Shown: positions 25,958-35,179 of the stretch, in pieces
How positions within the stretch are numbered: position 1 is the stretch's first letter
Layout of the letters: every line of letters begins with the position of its first letter
DNA from: Mycobacterium sherrisii
GTDB taxonomy: Bacteria > Actinomycetota > Actinomycetes > Mycobacteriales > Mycobacteriaceae
Length of the DNA: 64,000 nt
Reading direction: 5' to 3'
Assembly: GCF_002102355.1 (NCBI RefSeq)
Contig: NZ_LQPT01000081.1
Span: 1 to 64,000 of the forward strand
Notes under the pieces: model-generated
Seen by the model: only the letters and a program-made list of their open reading frames with translations
Told to the model about the DNA's origin: nothing
The model's database searches: none
Translations under genes and position numbers: made by a program

Positions 25958-27969
25958 GATCTTTCATTCCTTGCTTTTTTCGGAGCCTTGTTCGGAGTCT
26001 GGAGCAGGCGGGCCAGCACCTGGTCAACCGTCACCTGATCGCCAACCGCCACGAATAGCTCCACGCGGCCGCCAACCGGCGCGGTCAACGAGTGTTCCAT
26101 CTTCATTGCTTCGACGACCACGACGACATCACCCTCGGACACCTCGGCGCCCGAGTCCGCCTGCACCGCAATCACGCTGCCGGGCATGGGGCTGAGAATC
26201 TCCGCCTGCCGGTCATCGGCCGCACGGTGGATCTTGACCTCGTCGGCCTCACGCAGCTGCCATGTTCCCCGCTCGTCGGCGATCCACAGATGGCGGTCGG
26301 CCTGCGCCCAACGGTATTCGCTGCGCAGGCCATCCAGTGTCACCGTGCAAGTACGGCGCTCGACTTCGATGGTGGCCGAAAAGATTTGGCCGTCGCCGAC
26401 CTGCACCTCGGCGGCCGACGGCAGGCCCCACACCGCGACGGTTTCGGTGCGCAGCGGCGTACGCATCGCGGTGCGCACCGGTGCCGTGCATCCGCCGCCG
26501 CGCCACCCGCTCGGCTGCGCCCATGGGTTGCCCTGCGCGCGCCGGGCCAGCGCCCACTGGCGATAGAGACCGCCGGCGGCCAGCACGTCGTCGGGCGCCG
26601 GGAGCGGGCTGAAGTCGGGCAGCCGTTCCTCGAGCAGCGCGGTGTCCAGGTCGCCCGCCCGCACCCGCGCGTCGGACAGCAGGAACCGCAGGAACTCGAT
26701 ATTGGTCTGCACGCCCAGGATCGTCGTCTGCGCCAGCGCCCGATCCAACTCTGCGAGGGCCTCGTCGCGGTCGGCCCCGCACGCGATCACCTTGCTCAGC
26801 ATCGGGTCGTAGTCGCTGCCCACCACGGTTCCCGACAGCAGTGAGGAGTCCACGCGCACAACGGAACTCGCGGGCTCGAACACGTCGAGCACTCGCCCAC
26901 CGGTGGGCAGGAAGCCGCGTCCGGGATCCTCGGCATATACCCGGGCCTCGATCGCGTGGCCGCGCAGCTCGATGTCATCTTGGCCGAACGAGAGCTTCTC
27001 GCCGGCGCCGACGCGCAGCTGCCACTCGACGAGATCGAGCCCGGTGATCGCCTCGGTGACCGGGTGTTCGACCTGCAGCCGGGTGTTCATCTCCATGAAG
27101 AAGAACTCGTCGGGCCGCTCGGCGGAGACGATGAACTCCACCGTGCCAGCGCCGACGTAGTCGACGCTGCGGGCGGTGTTGCAGGCGGCGGCCCCGATCC
27201 GCGCACGGGTCTGTGGATCCAGCAGCGGTGACGGGGCCTCCTCGATGACCTTCTGGTGACGTCGCTGCAGGCTGCATTCACGTTCACCGAGATGCACCAC
27301 GTTGCCGTGGCCATCAGCCAGCACCTGCACCTCGATATGCCTGGGCCGCAACACGAACCGTTCGAGGAACAGCGTGCCGTCGCCGAACGACGACGCAGCC
27401 TCGCGGCGCGCCCCGGCCAGGGCTTCGAGCAGCCGGGCCGGGTCTTGCACCAGCCGCATGCCCTTGCCGCCGCCGCCCGCCGACGGCTTGATCAATACCG
27501 GGTAGCCGACCTGGTCGGCCGCCGCGACGAGTTCCTCGTCGGTCAGTCCGGGTTTGGCCACCCCGGGAACCACCGGCACATCGAAGGCGGCGACCGCGTT
27601 CTTGGCGGTGATCTTGTCGCCCATCACCTCGATCGCGCGCGCGGGCGGGCCGAGGAACACGACGCCGGCGCGCTCGCACGCGGCGGCGAAATGAGCGTTC
27701 TCCGAGAGGAATCCGTAACCCGGATGAATCGCTTGGGCCCCGGTGCGGGACGCGGCGGCCAACACCTTGTCGATATCGAGGTAGCTTTCGCGGGCGGCGG
27801 CCGGGCCCAGCCGAACCGCGGTGTCGGCTTCCCGAACGTGTCGCGCGCCGGAGTCGGGATCGCTGTAGACGGCGACCGACCGGATGCCCAGCCGACGTAA
27901 GGTACGGATCACCCGCACCGCGATCTCGCCGCGGTTGGCCACTAAGACGGTGTCGAACACTGCATTCAC
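25954..27969 (-). CDS. accA1: AccA1: biotin carboxylase plus biotin carrier subunit
   Basis: 671 residues. Biotin carboxylase domain first: [34 protein letters not shown] (ATP grasp), [22 protein letters not shown]. The C-terminal BCCP domain has [13 protein letters not shown] with the biotinylated Lys near residue 622. It charges biotin with CO2 for AccD1. The GTG at 27969 is chosen over the longer open frame because it starts [14 protein letters not shown] as in relatives and overlaps the accD1 stop by 4 nt (GTGA). The M. tuberculosis AccA1-AccD1 complex is a 3-methylcrotonyl-CoA carboxylase. Confidence 0.93.
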   Translation of the reverse strand: MNAVFDTVLVANRGEIAVRVIRTLRRLGIRSVAVYSDPDSGARHVREADTAVRLGPAAARESYLDIDKVLAAASRTGAQAIHPGYGFLSENAHFAAACERAGVVFLGPPARAIEVMGDKITAKNAVAAFDVPVVPGVAKPGLTDEELVAAADQVGYPVLIKPSAGGGGKGMRLVQDPARLLEALAGARREAASSFGDGTLFLERFVLRPRHIEVQVLADGHGNVVHLGERECSLQRRHQKVIEEAPSPLLDPQTRARIGAAACNTARSVDYVGAGTVEFIVSAERPDEFFFMEMNTRLQVEHPVTEAITGLDLVEWQLRVGAGEKLSFGQDDIELRGHAIEARVYAEDPGRGFLPTGGRVLDVFEPASSVVRVDSSLLSGTVVGSDYDPMLSKVIACGADRDEALAELDRALAQTTILGVQTNIEFLRFLLSDARVRAGDLDTALLEERLPDFSPLPAPDDVLAAGGLYRQWALARRAQGNPWAQPSGWRGGGCTAPVRTAMRTPLRTETVAVWGLPSAAEVQVGDGQIFSATIEVERRTCTVTLDGLRSEYRWAQADRHLWIADERGTWQLREADEVKIHRAADDRQAEILSPMPGSVIAVQADSGAEVSEGDVVVVVEAMKMEHSLTAPVGGRVELFVAVGDQVTVDQVLARLLQTPNKAPKKARNERS

Positions 27970-29552
27970 ATCCGGAAGACGCCGTAGGAAACGGGTTCCA
28001 GTGGCGCCTGGGCGCACACGGAAAGGGCAAGCCCGACATAGCTTCTGGTCTCGGCGGGATCGATGATGCCGTCATCCCAGAGCCGGGCCGTCGAGTAGTA
28101 CGGGTTGCCCTGGTCCTCGTACTGCTCGCGAATGGGCGCCTTGAACGCCTCCTCTTCGTCCGGCGACCAGGGTGTGCCCGCCGCGCTGAGCTGCTCGGAA
28201 CGCACGGTCGCCAGCACCGAGGCGGCCTGCTCGCCGCCCATGACCGAGATCCGGGCGTTGGGCCACATCCACAGGAAGCGCGGTGAGTAGGCCCGCCCGC
28301 ACATCGAATAGTTGCCCGCGCCATACGATCCGCCGATCACCACGGTCAGCTTGGGCACCCGGGCGCAGGCCACGGCGGTCACCATCTTGGCGCCGTGCTT
28401 GGCGATACCCCCGGCTTCGTAGTCGCGTCCGACCATGAAGCCGGCGATGTTCTGCAGGAACAGCAGCGGGATGTTGCGCTTGTCGCACAACTCGATGAAA
28501 TGTGCTCCCTTGAGGGCGGATTCGCTGAACAGAACGCCGTTGTTGGCGATGATCCCGACCGGGTGGCCGTGGATGTGTGCGAACCCGGTGACCAGCGTCT
28601 TGCCGTAGTTAGCCTTGAATTCGCCGAATTCGCTGCCGTCGACCAGCCGCACGATCACTTCGTGTACGTCGTAGGGCACCCGGGGATCGGGGGGTACGAC
28701 GTCGTAGAGCTCGGACTGCGCGTGCTTGGACTCGACCGCGTGGCGCACCTCCCACGGGCTGGGCTCGCGGGGGCCGAAGGTGGCCGCGATCGCACGCACG
28801 ATGCGCAGCGCGTGTTCGTCGTCGTCGGCGAGGTGGTCGGTGACTCCGGAGACGCGGGAATGCAGGTCTCCACCGCCGAGGTCTTCGGCCGAGACGATCT
28901 CGCCGGTTGCGGCTTTGACCAGTGGCGGGCCGCCGAGGAAAATCGTGCCCTGCTCGCGGACGATGACGGCCTCGTCGCTCATGGCCGGCACGTACGCACC
29001 GCCGGCCGTGCACGACCCCAGTACCGCGGCGACCTGCGGGATCCCCTTGGCGCTCATGGTCGCCTGGTTGTAGAAGATGCGCCCGAAGTGCTCACGGTCG
29101 GGGAACACCTCGTCCTGGCGGGGTAGAAACGCGCCGCCGGAGTCGACCAGGTAGATGCAGGGCAGCCGATTCTGCAGCGCGATCTCCTGTGCGCGCAGGT
29201 GCTTTTTGACCGTGATCGGATAGTAGGTGCCGCCCTTGACCGTTGCGTCGTTGGCGACAACCACACACTCGCGCTCGGACACCCGCCCGATACCGGTGAT
29301 GATGCCGGCACCCGGGGACTCGTCGTCATACATTCCGTTCGCGGCCAGCGGCGTCAGCTCCAGAAACGGGCTGCCCGGATCCAGCAACCGGTCCACCCGC
29401 TCGCGCGGCAACAGCTTGCCGCGGCTGACGTGACGCTGCCTGGCGCGCTCGTTGCCGCCCAGCGCCGCGGCGGCCAGCTTGGCGTTCAGTTCGCCGACCA
29501 GCCGCCGGTGCTCGTCGACGAACGACGGTGCGGCCTTCGCGGGCGCGCTCAT
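27966..29552 (-). CDS. accD1: AccD1: carboxyltransferase subunit (3-methylcrotonyl-CoA carboxylase)
   Basis: 528 residues, first gene of the five-gene operon. Carboxyltransferase motifs: [57 protein letters not shown] (N-terminal CoA-binding part), then [20 protein letters not shown] and [20 protein letters not shown] (C-terminal oxyanion hole). It transfers carboxyl from biotin on AccA1 to an acyl-CoA, taken as 3-methylcrotonyl-CoA. A perfect palindrome lies 59-76 nt upstream of its start and recurs before the BkaR-like gene at 31337, so the operon is probably repressed by that regulator. Confidence 0.93.
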   Translation of the reverse strand: MSAPAKAAPSFVDEHRRLVGELNAKLAAAALGGNERARQRHVSRGKLLPRERVDRLLDPGSPFLELTPLAANGMYDDESPGAGIITGIGRVSERECVVVANDATVKGGTYYPITVKKHLRAQEIALQNRLPCIYLVDSGGAFLPRQDEVFPDREHFGRIFYNQATMSAKGIPQVAAVLGSCTAGGAYVPAMSDEAVIVREQGTIFLGGPPLVKAATGEIVSAEDLGGGDLHSRVSGVTDHLADDDEHALRIVRAIAATFGPREPSPWEVRHAVESKHAQSELYDVVPPDPRVPYDVHEVIVRLVDGSEFGEFKANYGKTLVTGFAHIHGHPVGIIANNGVLFSESALKGAHFIELCDKRNIPLLFLQNIAGFMVGRDYEAGGIAKHGAKMVTAVACARVPKLTVVIGGSYGAGNYSMCGRAYSPRFLWMWPNARISVMGGEQAASVLATVRSEQLSAAGTPWSPDEEEAFKAPIREQYEDQGNPYYSTARLWDDGIIDPAETRSYVGLALSVCAQAPLEPVSYGVFRM

Positions 29553-29610
29553 GACTGCCCCAGCAGCTCGTCCATCGCCGCAGCGGCCTCCTCGCCGTCG
29601 GAATCAATTC

Positions 29611-29628
29611 AGTTAATGTCCATTAACT
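29611..29628. promoter_or_regulatory. BkaR-type operator upstream of accD1
   Basis: AGTTAATGTCCATTAACT has perfect 8-bp arms around TC. It matches 12 of 18 positions of the site in front of the TetR gene at 31337. It lies in the 268-nt gap between divergent accD1 and the hydrolase gene at 29821. The rest of the gap shows no gene. Confidence 0.75.
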
Positions 29629-29820
29629 GGACCTGAGAATACCATCGGCGGCATTGCCGCGTCCAGGGACGAATTGGTCCCAGGCCCAGGACCGATCGTC
29701 AAACGACAACACGAGTTTGCTTTCCCGAGGCGCCCAAATTTCCTACATTTCAATCATCCGGTCTGTCGTCCGGCCTCTCGTGCGTCGCGTTCGAGAAAGA
29801 CAATCACCGCAAAGGGAGTC

Positions 29821-30756
29821 ATGCCAGAATCGCCGCCGCACACGACCGCCGCCCGACCCGGTTTCGCCGGGCGACCGTCGTTGCAGGCCCGGATCAGCGC
29901 TCCGGCGTTCGGTTTCTGGCGCACGCTCACCGGTCTGGTCGGCCTCGACCTGGGTACCGGTCTCAACGCGTTGATGGCCTCTCGTCAACCACCCCGATTG
30001 GTGACCCGGGGCTTGACCGTGCAGCACCACGATTTCCACGGCTGGGACCTGTGGACGTTGCGAGGCAAATCGCTGTCGGGCAAAAACGTGCTGGCGGTAC
30101 ACGGTGGCGCGTTCGTCTGCGAAGCCACCGTCCTGCACTGGGGTGACTACGCCGCAATCGCCCGCGACACCCGGGCGACCGTCCTGGTGCCTTGCTACCC
30201 GCTCGCGCCACGGGGCACCGCAGGCACCGTCGTCCCGCAGATGGCCGACCTGATCACCGAACTGGTCGCCGAGTACGGACCCGACAACGTCAGCATCTAC
30301 GGCGACTCCGCCGGTGGCGGCATCGCACTCAGCGCCGTCCAGGAATTGGTGCGGCGAGACGAAACCGTCCCGGCCGGGATGGTGCTGCTGTCCCCGGTCG
30401 TCGATGCCTCGTTGAGCAACCCGGCCATCCGATTCGTCAACGACCCGGTCCTCAACATCGATGTGCTCAAGGCGAATTTCGCACGCTGGGCGGCAGATCT
30501 GGATCTGACCGATCCTCTGGTCAGCCCGCTGTACGGATCGCTGAGCGGGCTTCCGCCGACCGCCGTCTACGCCGGGTCGCTCGAGATACTCGCCCCCGAT
30601 GCCATTGCGCTGCAAGAGAAATCGTCCGTCACACCGGATGCGGAGTTCACCTTCGATCTGCGCGCCGGCGTGATCCACGACTGGGCCATGACGTCATGGT
30701 TGCCCGAAGCCCGCGCCGTGCGCTCCCGGATACACCAACAGCTGCGGTGCGCCTAG
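29821..30756 (+). CDS. Alpha/beta-hydrolase (HSL-like esterase/lipase)
   Basis: 311 residues. Hormone-sensitive-lipase pattern: LAVHGGAFVCEATV (HGG oxyanion motif), SIYGDSAGGGIALSA (nucleophile elbow GDSAG with catalytic Ser), acidic residue region VYAGSLEILAPDA, and C-terminal AGVIHDWAMTSW with the catalytic His. ATG at 29821 has AAAGGGAG 4 nt upstream; earlier in-frame sequence is not needed. Substrate unknown. It occupies the place between accD1 and bkaR where M. tuberculosis has scoB, scoA and fadD35. Confidence 0.85.
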   Translation: MPESPPHTTAARPGFAGRPSLQARISAPAFGFWRTLTGLVGLDLGTGLNALMASRQPPRLVTRGLTVQHHDFHGWDLWTLRGKSLSGKNVLAVHGGAFVCEATVLHWGDYAAIARDTRATVLVPCYPLAPRGTAGTVVPQMADLITELVAEYGPDNVSIYGDSAGGGIALSAVQELVRRDETVPAGMVLLSPVVDASLSNPAIRFVNDPVLNIDVLKANFARWAADLDLTDPLVSPLYGSLSGLPPTAVYAGSLEILAPDAIALQEKSSVTPDAEFTFDLRAGVIHDWAMTSWLPEARAVRSRIHQQLRCA

Positions 30757-30782
30757 GCTCGCGCACCGACAAAGGACGCCAC

Positions 30783-31274
30783 GTGGACCGCGACGCGATG
30801 AACGACCTGTGGGAACACCACATGTCCTGCGAGTTCGAGCTGAAGGATGCCGATCTCGCGGTCGCCACCATGGTCGACGACGCGACCGTCATGCACTTGC
30901 CGACGATGAGCGGCGGTGCCGGCAAGGAGAACCTGCGGCGCTACTACGCCGACGTGTTCATCCCGGGCATTCCACGCGACACCAGCAGCGAGCCGATCGC
31001 CCGGTCGGTGGGCGACGACGTTTTGGTCGACGAGTTCATCATGCGGATGACCCACGACCGGGACATGCCGTTCCTGCTGCCGGGATTGGCACCGACCGGA
31101 AAAACCGTGGAGGTGCCCGCGGTGGTAGTGGTGAAGTTTCGCGGCGACCTGATGGCCGGCGAGCGGCTGTACTGGGACCAGGCCGCGGTGCTGCGCCAGC
31201 TCGGGCTGATCGGTGCAGACCTGCCGATCGCCGACGTGACGGAGGTGTCCGCATTCCTGCGCAATTTGGGTTAA
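30783..31274 (+). CDS. NTF2/SnoaL-like small protein
   Basis: 163 residues from GTG at 30783, with AAAGGA 9 nt upstream. The fold is indicated by DLWEHHMSCEFELKDADLAVA, then MSGGAGKENLRRYYADVFIP and VVVKFRGDLMAGERLYWDQA, the alpha-plus-beta cone of ester-cyclase/SnoaL relatives. These proteins bind small hydrophobic ligands, and some are isomerases, cyclases or hydrolases. No catalytic residues can be assigned safely. It lies 26 nt after the hydrolase gene and probably shares its transcript. Confidence 0.75.
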   Translation: MDRDAMNDLWEHHMSCEFELKDADLAVATMVDDATVMHLPTMSGGAGKENLRRYYADVFIPGIPRDTSSEPIARSVGDDVLVDEFIMRMTHDRDMPFLLPGLAPTGKTVEVPAVVVVKFRGDLMAGERLYWDQAAVLRQLGLIGADLPIADVTEVSAFLRNLG

Positions 31275-31293
31275 CCGTGAATAACTCGTGCTA

Positions 31294-31311
31294 TGTTAGT
31301 GATGATTAACC
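31294..31311. promoter_or_regulatory. BkaR-type operator upstream of the TetR gene
   Basis: TGTTAGTGATGATTAACC keeps the GTTA-N-TG and ATTAAC half-sites of the accD1 site. Located 25 nt before the start of the regulator gene and just after the stop of the NTF2-like gene, it suggests autoregulation. Confidence 0.65.
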
Positions 31312-31336
31312 GAAACTTCCGGCCGTAGGCAACGTC

Positions 31337-31981
31337 ATGACAGCGTCCAGCCCGGATCGCGCAGTCGATCAGCCCGAAACCCCAAATCGCCGCAGCCGGT
31401 TGAAGTCCGACCGGCGACTACAACTGCTCGCCGCGGCCGAACATCTTTTCGCCGAACGGGGCTTCCTCGCGGTCCGGCTCGAAGACATCGGCGCCGCCGC
31501 GGGGGTCAGTGGTCCAGCCATCTATCGGCACTTCCCCAACAAGGAGTCGATGCTGGCCGAATTGCTGGTCGGGATCAGCGCCCGGCTGCTCGCCGGGGCC
31601 CGGGAGGTGACCGCGCGCAACGAAAATGCGGTCGACGCGCTGGGCGGCCTGATCGACTTTCATCTCGACTTCGCCTTCACCGAGCCCGACTTGATCCGCA
31701 TCCAGGACCGCGACCTGGCACACCTGCCCGCGCCCGCCGAACGGCAGGTCCGCCGAGCGCAGCGCCAATATGTCGAGGTGTGGGTCGCGGTGCTACGCGA
31801 GCTGAATCCGGTCCTGGCCGAGGCCGACGCCCGGGTGGCGGCGCACGCCGTGTTCGGGCTGCTGAACTCCACACCACACAGCATCAAGGCCACGGAGAAG
31901 CCCGCCCGTGCAGCGCGATCGCGCGCGGTGATGCGGGCCATGACCGTTGCGGCGCTGGGGGCCGAAGACCTGGGCGGCTGA
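31337..31981 (+). CDS. bkaR: TetR-family regulator, BkaR-like
   Basis: 214 residues, equivalent in order to Rv2506. DNA-binding domain: KSDRRLQLLAAAEHLFAERG, FLAVRLEDIGAAAGVSGPAIYRHF, PNKESMLAEL. In M. tuberculosis BkaR represses the neighbouring branched-chain/leucine catabolic operon, as I recall. Here the same kind of palindrome stands in front of this gene and in front of accD1, which supports the assignment. The likely effector is a CoA ester from branched-chain amino acid breakdown (inference). Confidence 0.85.
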   Translation: MTASSPDRAVDQPETPNRRSRLKSDRRLQLLAAAEHLFAERGFLAVRLEDIGAAAGVSGPAIYRHFPNKESMLAELLVGISARLLAGAREVTARNENAVDALGGLIDFHLDFAFTEPDLIRIQDRDLAHLPAPAERQVRRAQRQYVEVWVAVLRELNPVLAEADARVAAHAVFGLLNSTPHSIKATEKPARAARSRAVMRAMTVAALGAEDLGG

Positions 31982-32050
31982 TCCGGGCAGGATCGAGCGA
32001 ATCCCCGCCCGAGCGCCCCGCTTCGGTACCCTGCAATTTGTGAGGTGGAC

Positions 32051-32836
32051 ATGAACGATCCACGTCGACCCGACCGGCATGGTCGCCCCGACGTGTGGTC
32101 CCAACCGACCGGGCCGATCGGCCCGCGGAATGCGCCACTCGCGGATCCGGCGTACGCCGACCAGACGCCCTACGCGCCCAGCTACGGCGGGTACGACCCG
32201 CAGTGGGCGCCGCGTAACGAGACCAACCCCACCCGAGAATTGCCCGCGTACTGGCGGCAGGATCAGCTGCCGCCGACGGGCACGGCACCCGACGGCACGG
32301 CTCCCCCGCCGCCGGACGGGCCGCGATCACCGCGCTGGTTGCTCATCGGCGCGGGCGCGGCGGTACTGCTTGTCGTCGCGCTGCTGATCGCGCTGGTGCT
32401 GACCAACGGCGCGATCAAGACGCAGACGGCGGTGCCGCCGCTGCCGGCCATGCCGGGATCGAGCGCACCAAGCCCGACGTCCACGCCCTCGACACGGACG
32501 TCGCCGCGAACGGTGCTGCCCGCGCCGCCGCCGAGCGGCTCGGCCGGTCCGTCGGCCACCCCCGGCGCGATGCAAAACGTCGTCTACGACGTCAGCGGGG
32601 AAGGCCGTGCGATCAGCGTCACCTACTGGGACACCGGGGACGTGATCCAGACCGAATTCAATGTCGCGCTGCCGTGGAGCAAGCAGGTCAGCCTGTCGCA
32701 GTCCGCGGCGCACCCGGCCAGCGTCACCATCATCAACATCGGCCACAACGTCACCTGCACCGTCACCATCGACGGGGTTCAGGTGCGCCAGCGCGTCGGG
32801 GCGGGCATCACCGTCTGCGACTCCGCCGCACGCTAG
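32051..32836 (+). CDS. Proline-rich single-pass membrane protein with MmpS-like C-terminal domain (Rv2507 type)
   Basis: 261 residues. The N-terminal 90 residues are cytoplasmic, Pro/Tyr/Gln-rich and disordered (DPAYADQTPYAPSYGGYDP). One membrane span follows: WLLIGAGAAVLLVVALLIAL. A Ser/Thr/Pro linker then leads to an extracellular beta-sandwich of about 85 residues (VVYDVSGEGRAISVTYWDTG, later NVTCTVTIDGVQ), like the soluble domain of MmpS proteins. ATG at 32051 is chosen with GAGG 5 nt upstream; GTG at 32045 is the alternative. Function unknown. Its 3' end overlaps the convergent MFS gene by 4 nt. Confidence 0.85.
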   Translation: MNDPRRPDRHGRPDVWSQPTGPIGPRNAPLADPAYADQTPYAPSYGGYDPQWAPRNETNPTRELPAYWRQDQLPPTGTAPDGTAPPPPDGPRSPRWLLIGAGAAVLLVVALLIALVLTNGAIKTQTAVPPLPAMPGSSAPSPTSTPSTRTSPRTVLPAPPPSGSAGPSATPGAMQNVVYDVSGEGRAISVTYWDTGDVIQTEFNVALPWSKQVSLSQSAAHPASVTIINIGHNVTCTVTIDGVQVRQRVGAGITVCDSAAR

Positions 32837-34170
32837 AGCTGGTCGACCACCGCGTGGCGCGGCGGCACCCGGACCGCCAGCATCGCGAGCAACCCGGCGA
32901 TCAGCACCAGCGAGATGCCGCCCAGCCCGGCGCGCACCGCGCCGAAGACGTCGACGAACACCGAGAACAGCCACGGCGCCACGAAGGCGACAGCCCGGCC
33001 CGTCATCGTGTACAGGCCGAACGCCACCCCTTCCCGGCCGTTGTGGGCCATCTGCAACAGCAGAGCCCGTGCCGAGGATTGCGACGGCCCGATGAACAGG
33101 CACAGCGCCAGCCCGCACACCCAAAAGGCGATCGGGCCGGACAGCGCCATCATGGTGAGCGCCATGGCGATGATCGCTATCAGCGACCCGACGATGACCG
33201 GTTTGGACCCGACCCGGTGATCGGCCAAGCCGCCGGCCACCGCACCGATCGCGGCGACCACGCTGGCCGCGACCCCGAAGATCAGCACGTTGGCCTGCGA
33301 GATTCCGTACACGTTGACGCCCAGCACCGCGCCGAACGCGAAGATCGCCGCCAGGCCGTCCCGGAAGAGCGCGCTGGCGCCCAGAAAGTAGACCAGGTTG
33401 CGGTCGCGCTTCCATTCCGCGGAGATCTCGCTCCAGAGCTTGCGGTAACCGCCCAGCATGGTCGTCGGTCGGTACACCTCGCCGGTGTCGGGCAGCCGGT
33501 GCGCGACCATGAGCAGAGGTAAAGCCAGCACGGCCAGCCAGGCCGCCGCCGCCAGCATGGCCTCCCGGACGTAAAGGCCGTCGGCGACGGGCACGTGCAG
33601 CAGTCCGCGCACCGCACCGGGCCCCGACCCGGAACCGGCGATGAAGCCCGTGTAGATCAGCAACAGCAGCAGGACGCTGCCGAGGTAGCCCGAGGCCCAC
33701 CCCAGGCCGGAGATCCGGCCGGCCGTCTGCGGCGTCGAGAGCTGTCGCAGCATGGCGTTGTAGGGCACGCTCGCCAAATCACCGCAGGCGGCCGTCGCGC
33801 CCAGCAACGCCAGACCGGCCCACAGATAGCCGGGCCGGTCCTGGATCAGAAACATGGCACCGGTCAAGGTGACCGCCAGTCCGGTCAACACGCTCAGCAC
33901 CACCCGCCGGCGATGCGGGGACTCCACCCACACGCCGACCAGCGGCGCCAGCACCGCGACCGTCAGCCCGGCCAGCGCCCCGGCCCGGCCCAGCCAGCTT
34001 TCCGGCGTCGTCTTGCCGGGCAGACCCTCGCCCACGCTGCTGGTCAGGTACACGGAGAAGACGAACGTCGCCACGATCGCGTTGAGGCCAGTGGATCCGC
34101 AGTCCCACAGCGCCCATGCCACCACCCGGGATCGCTCGATCACGCTCGTGCCCGGCTGTGGCTGACCCAT
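32833..34170 (-). CDS. Major facilitator superfamily transporter (Rv2508c type)
   Basis: 445 residues with about twelve hydrophobic spans. It matches the UMF1/Atg22-like MFS group: IERSRVVAWALWDCGSTGLN near the start, then GWASGYLGSVLLLLLIY and GIGAVAGGLADHRVGSKPV. A long open frame extends upstream, but the ATG at 34170 gives the normal N-terminus and the length I recall for Rv2508c. Substrate unknown; Atg22-like proteins export amino acids from yeast vacuoles, but the bacterial role is unproven. Divergent from the SDR gene by 102 nt. Confidence 0.85.
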   Translation of the reverse strand: MGQPQPGTSVIERSRVVAWALWDCGSTGLNAIVATFVFSVYLTSSVGEGLPGKTTPESWLGRAGALAGLTVAVLAPLVGVWVESPHRRRVVLSVLTGLAVTLTGAMFLIQDRPGYLWAGLALLGATAACGDLASVPYNAMLRQLSTPQTAGRISGLGWASGYLGSVLLLLLIYTGFIAGSGSGPGAVRGLLHVPVADGLYVREAMLAAAAWLAVLALPLLMVAHRLPDTGEVYRPTTMLGGYRKLWSEISAEWKRDRNLVYFLGASALFRDGLAAIFAFGAVLGVNVYGISQANVLIFGVAASVVAAIGAVAGGLADHRVGSKPVIVGSLIAIIAMALTMMALSGPIAFWVCGLALCLFIGPSQSSARALLLQMAHNGREGVAFGLYTMTGRAVAFVAPWLFSVFVDVFGAVRAGLGGISLVLIAGLLAMLAVRVPPRHAVVDQL

Positions 34171-34272
34171 TCCCGGCACTCTATTTGTTGGTCCGGCCGG
34201 CCGCCGCGTCCGGGCGCGCCGCTGCTGTGGTCGTTGTCGGGCGAAGAGGGACGGCTGGCTACGATTGGCGGC

Positions 34273-35079
34273 ATGCCGGTACCCGCTCCCAGCCCAGATG
34301 CGCGCGCCGTTGTCACCGGAGCGTCGCAGAACATCGGTACAGCGCTGGCAACCGAATTGGCCGCGCGCGGGCACAACCTGATCGTCACCGCCCGACGTGA
34401 GGAGCTGCTCGACGCCCTGGCCGCGCGGCTGACCGAGCAGTTCGGCGTCACGGTGGAGGTGCGTCCGGCCGACCTCGCCGACCCCACCGAGCGGGCCAAG
34501 CTGTGCGAGGAGTTGGCGGACCGCAACATCTCGATCTTGTGCGCCAACGCGGGCACCGGAACGTTCGGTCCGGTGGCAGGTCTGGACCCGGCGGGTGAAA
34601 AGGCTCAGGTGCAGCTGAATGCCGTGGCGGTGCACGACCTTACGCTGGCCGTGTTGCCGGGCATGGTCGAACGCGGCGCGGGCGGCATCTTGATTTCCGG
34701 CTCGGCGGCCGGCAATTCGCCAATTCCCTACAACGCGACGTACGCCGCCTCGAAGGCGTTCGTCAACACGTTCAGCGAGTCATTGCGCGGGGAGCTGCGC
34801 CGCTCGGGTGTGCATGTCACGCTGCTGGCGCCCGGACCGGTGCGCACCGACCTGCCCGACGAGGCGGAACGTTCGCTGGTCGAGCGGCTGGTGCCGGACT
34901 TTCTGTGGATTTCGACCGAGCACACCGCGCGGGCGTCGCTGAATGCCTTGGAGCGCAACAAGATGCGCGTCGTTCCGGGGTTGACCTCAAAGGCGATGTC
35001 GGTGGGCAGCGGATACGCCCCGCGCGCGATCGTGGCGCCGATCGTCGGCAGCTTCTACAAGAAGCTGGGCGGCGGCTGA
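34273..35079 (+). CDS. Short-chain dehydrogenase/reductase (Rv2509 type)
   Basis: 268 residues. Rossmann motif AVVTGASQNIGTALATELAA, then ILCANAGTGTFG (NAG), catalytic Ser in LISGSAAGNSP and YAASK in NATYAASKAFV with the Tyr and Lys. By orthology to Rv2509, this is the reductase that reduces the 3-oxo group of the mature alpha-alkyl beta-ketoester in mycolic acid biosynthesis (also named CmrA). That assignment rests on synteny and length. ATG at 34273 follows AATTGGCGGC; the upstream extension of the open frame is antisense to the MFS gene. Confidence 0.87.
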   Translation: MPVPAPSPDARAVVTGASQNIGTALATELAARGHNLIVTARREELLDALAARLTEQFGVTVEVRPADLADPTERAKLCEELADRNISILCANAGTGTFGPVAGLDPAGEKAQVQLNAVAVHDLTLAVLPGMVERGAGGILISGSAAGNSPIPYNATYAASKAFVNTFSESLRGELRRSGVHVTLLAPGPVRTDLPDEAERSLVERLVPDFLWISTEHTARASLNALERNKMRVVPGLTSKAMSVGSGYAPRAIVAPIVGSFYKKLGGG

Positions 35080-35179
35080 CACGCAGTGCCGTTCGGCGAT
35101 CACCGCGAGCCTGACCTGGTGGCGAAGATCCGGGCGATATGTCGCCATGCCGTTAGATTCGCGGGCGCTGGGCTAAGAA

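Noticed and set aside
33595-34272. Long N-terminal extension of the SDR protein
   Set aside because: The extension is antisense to the MFS gene; the SDR starts naturally at 34273.
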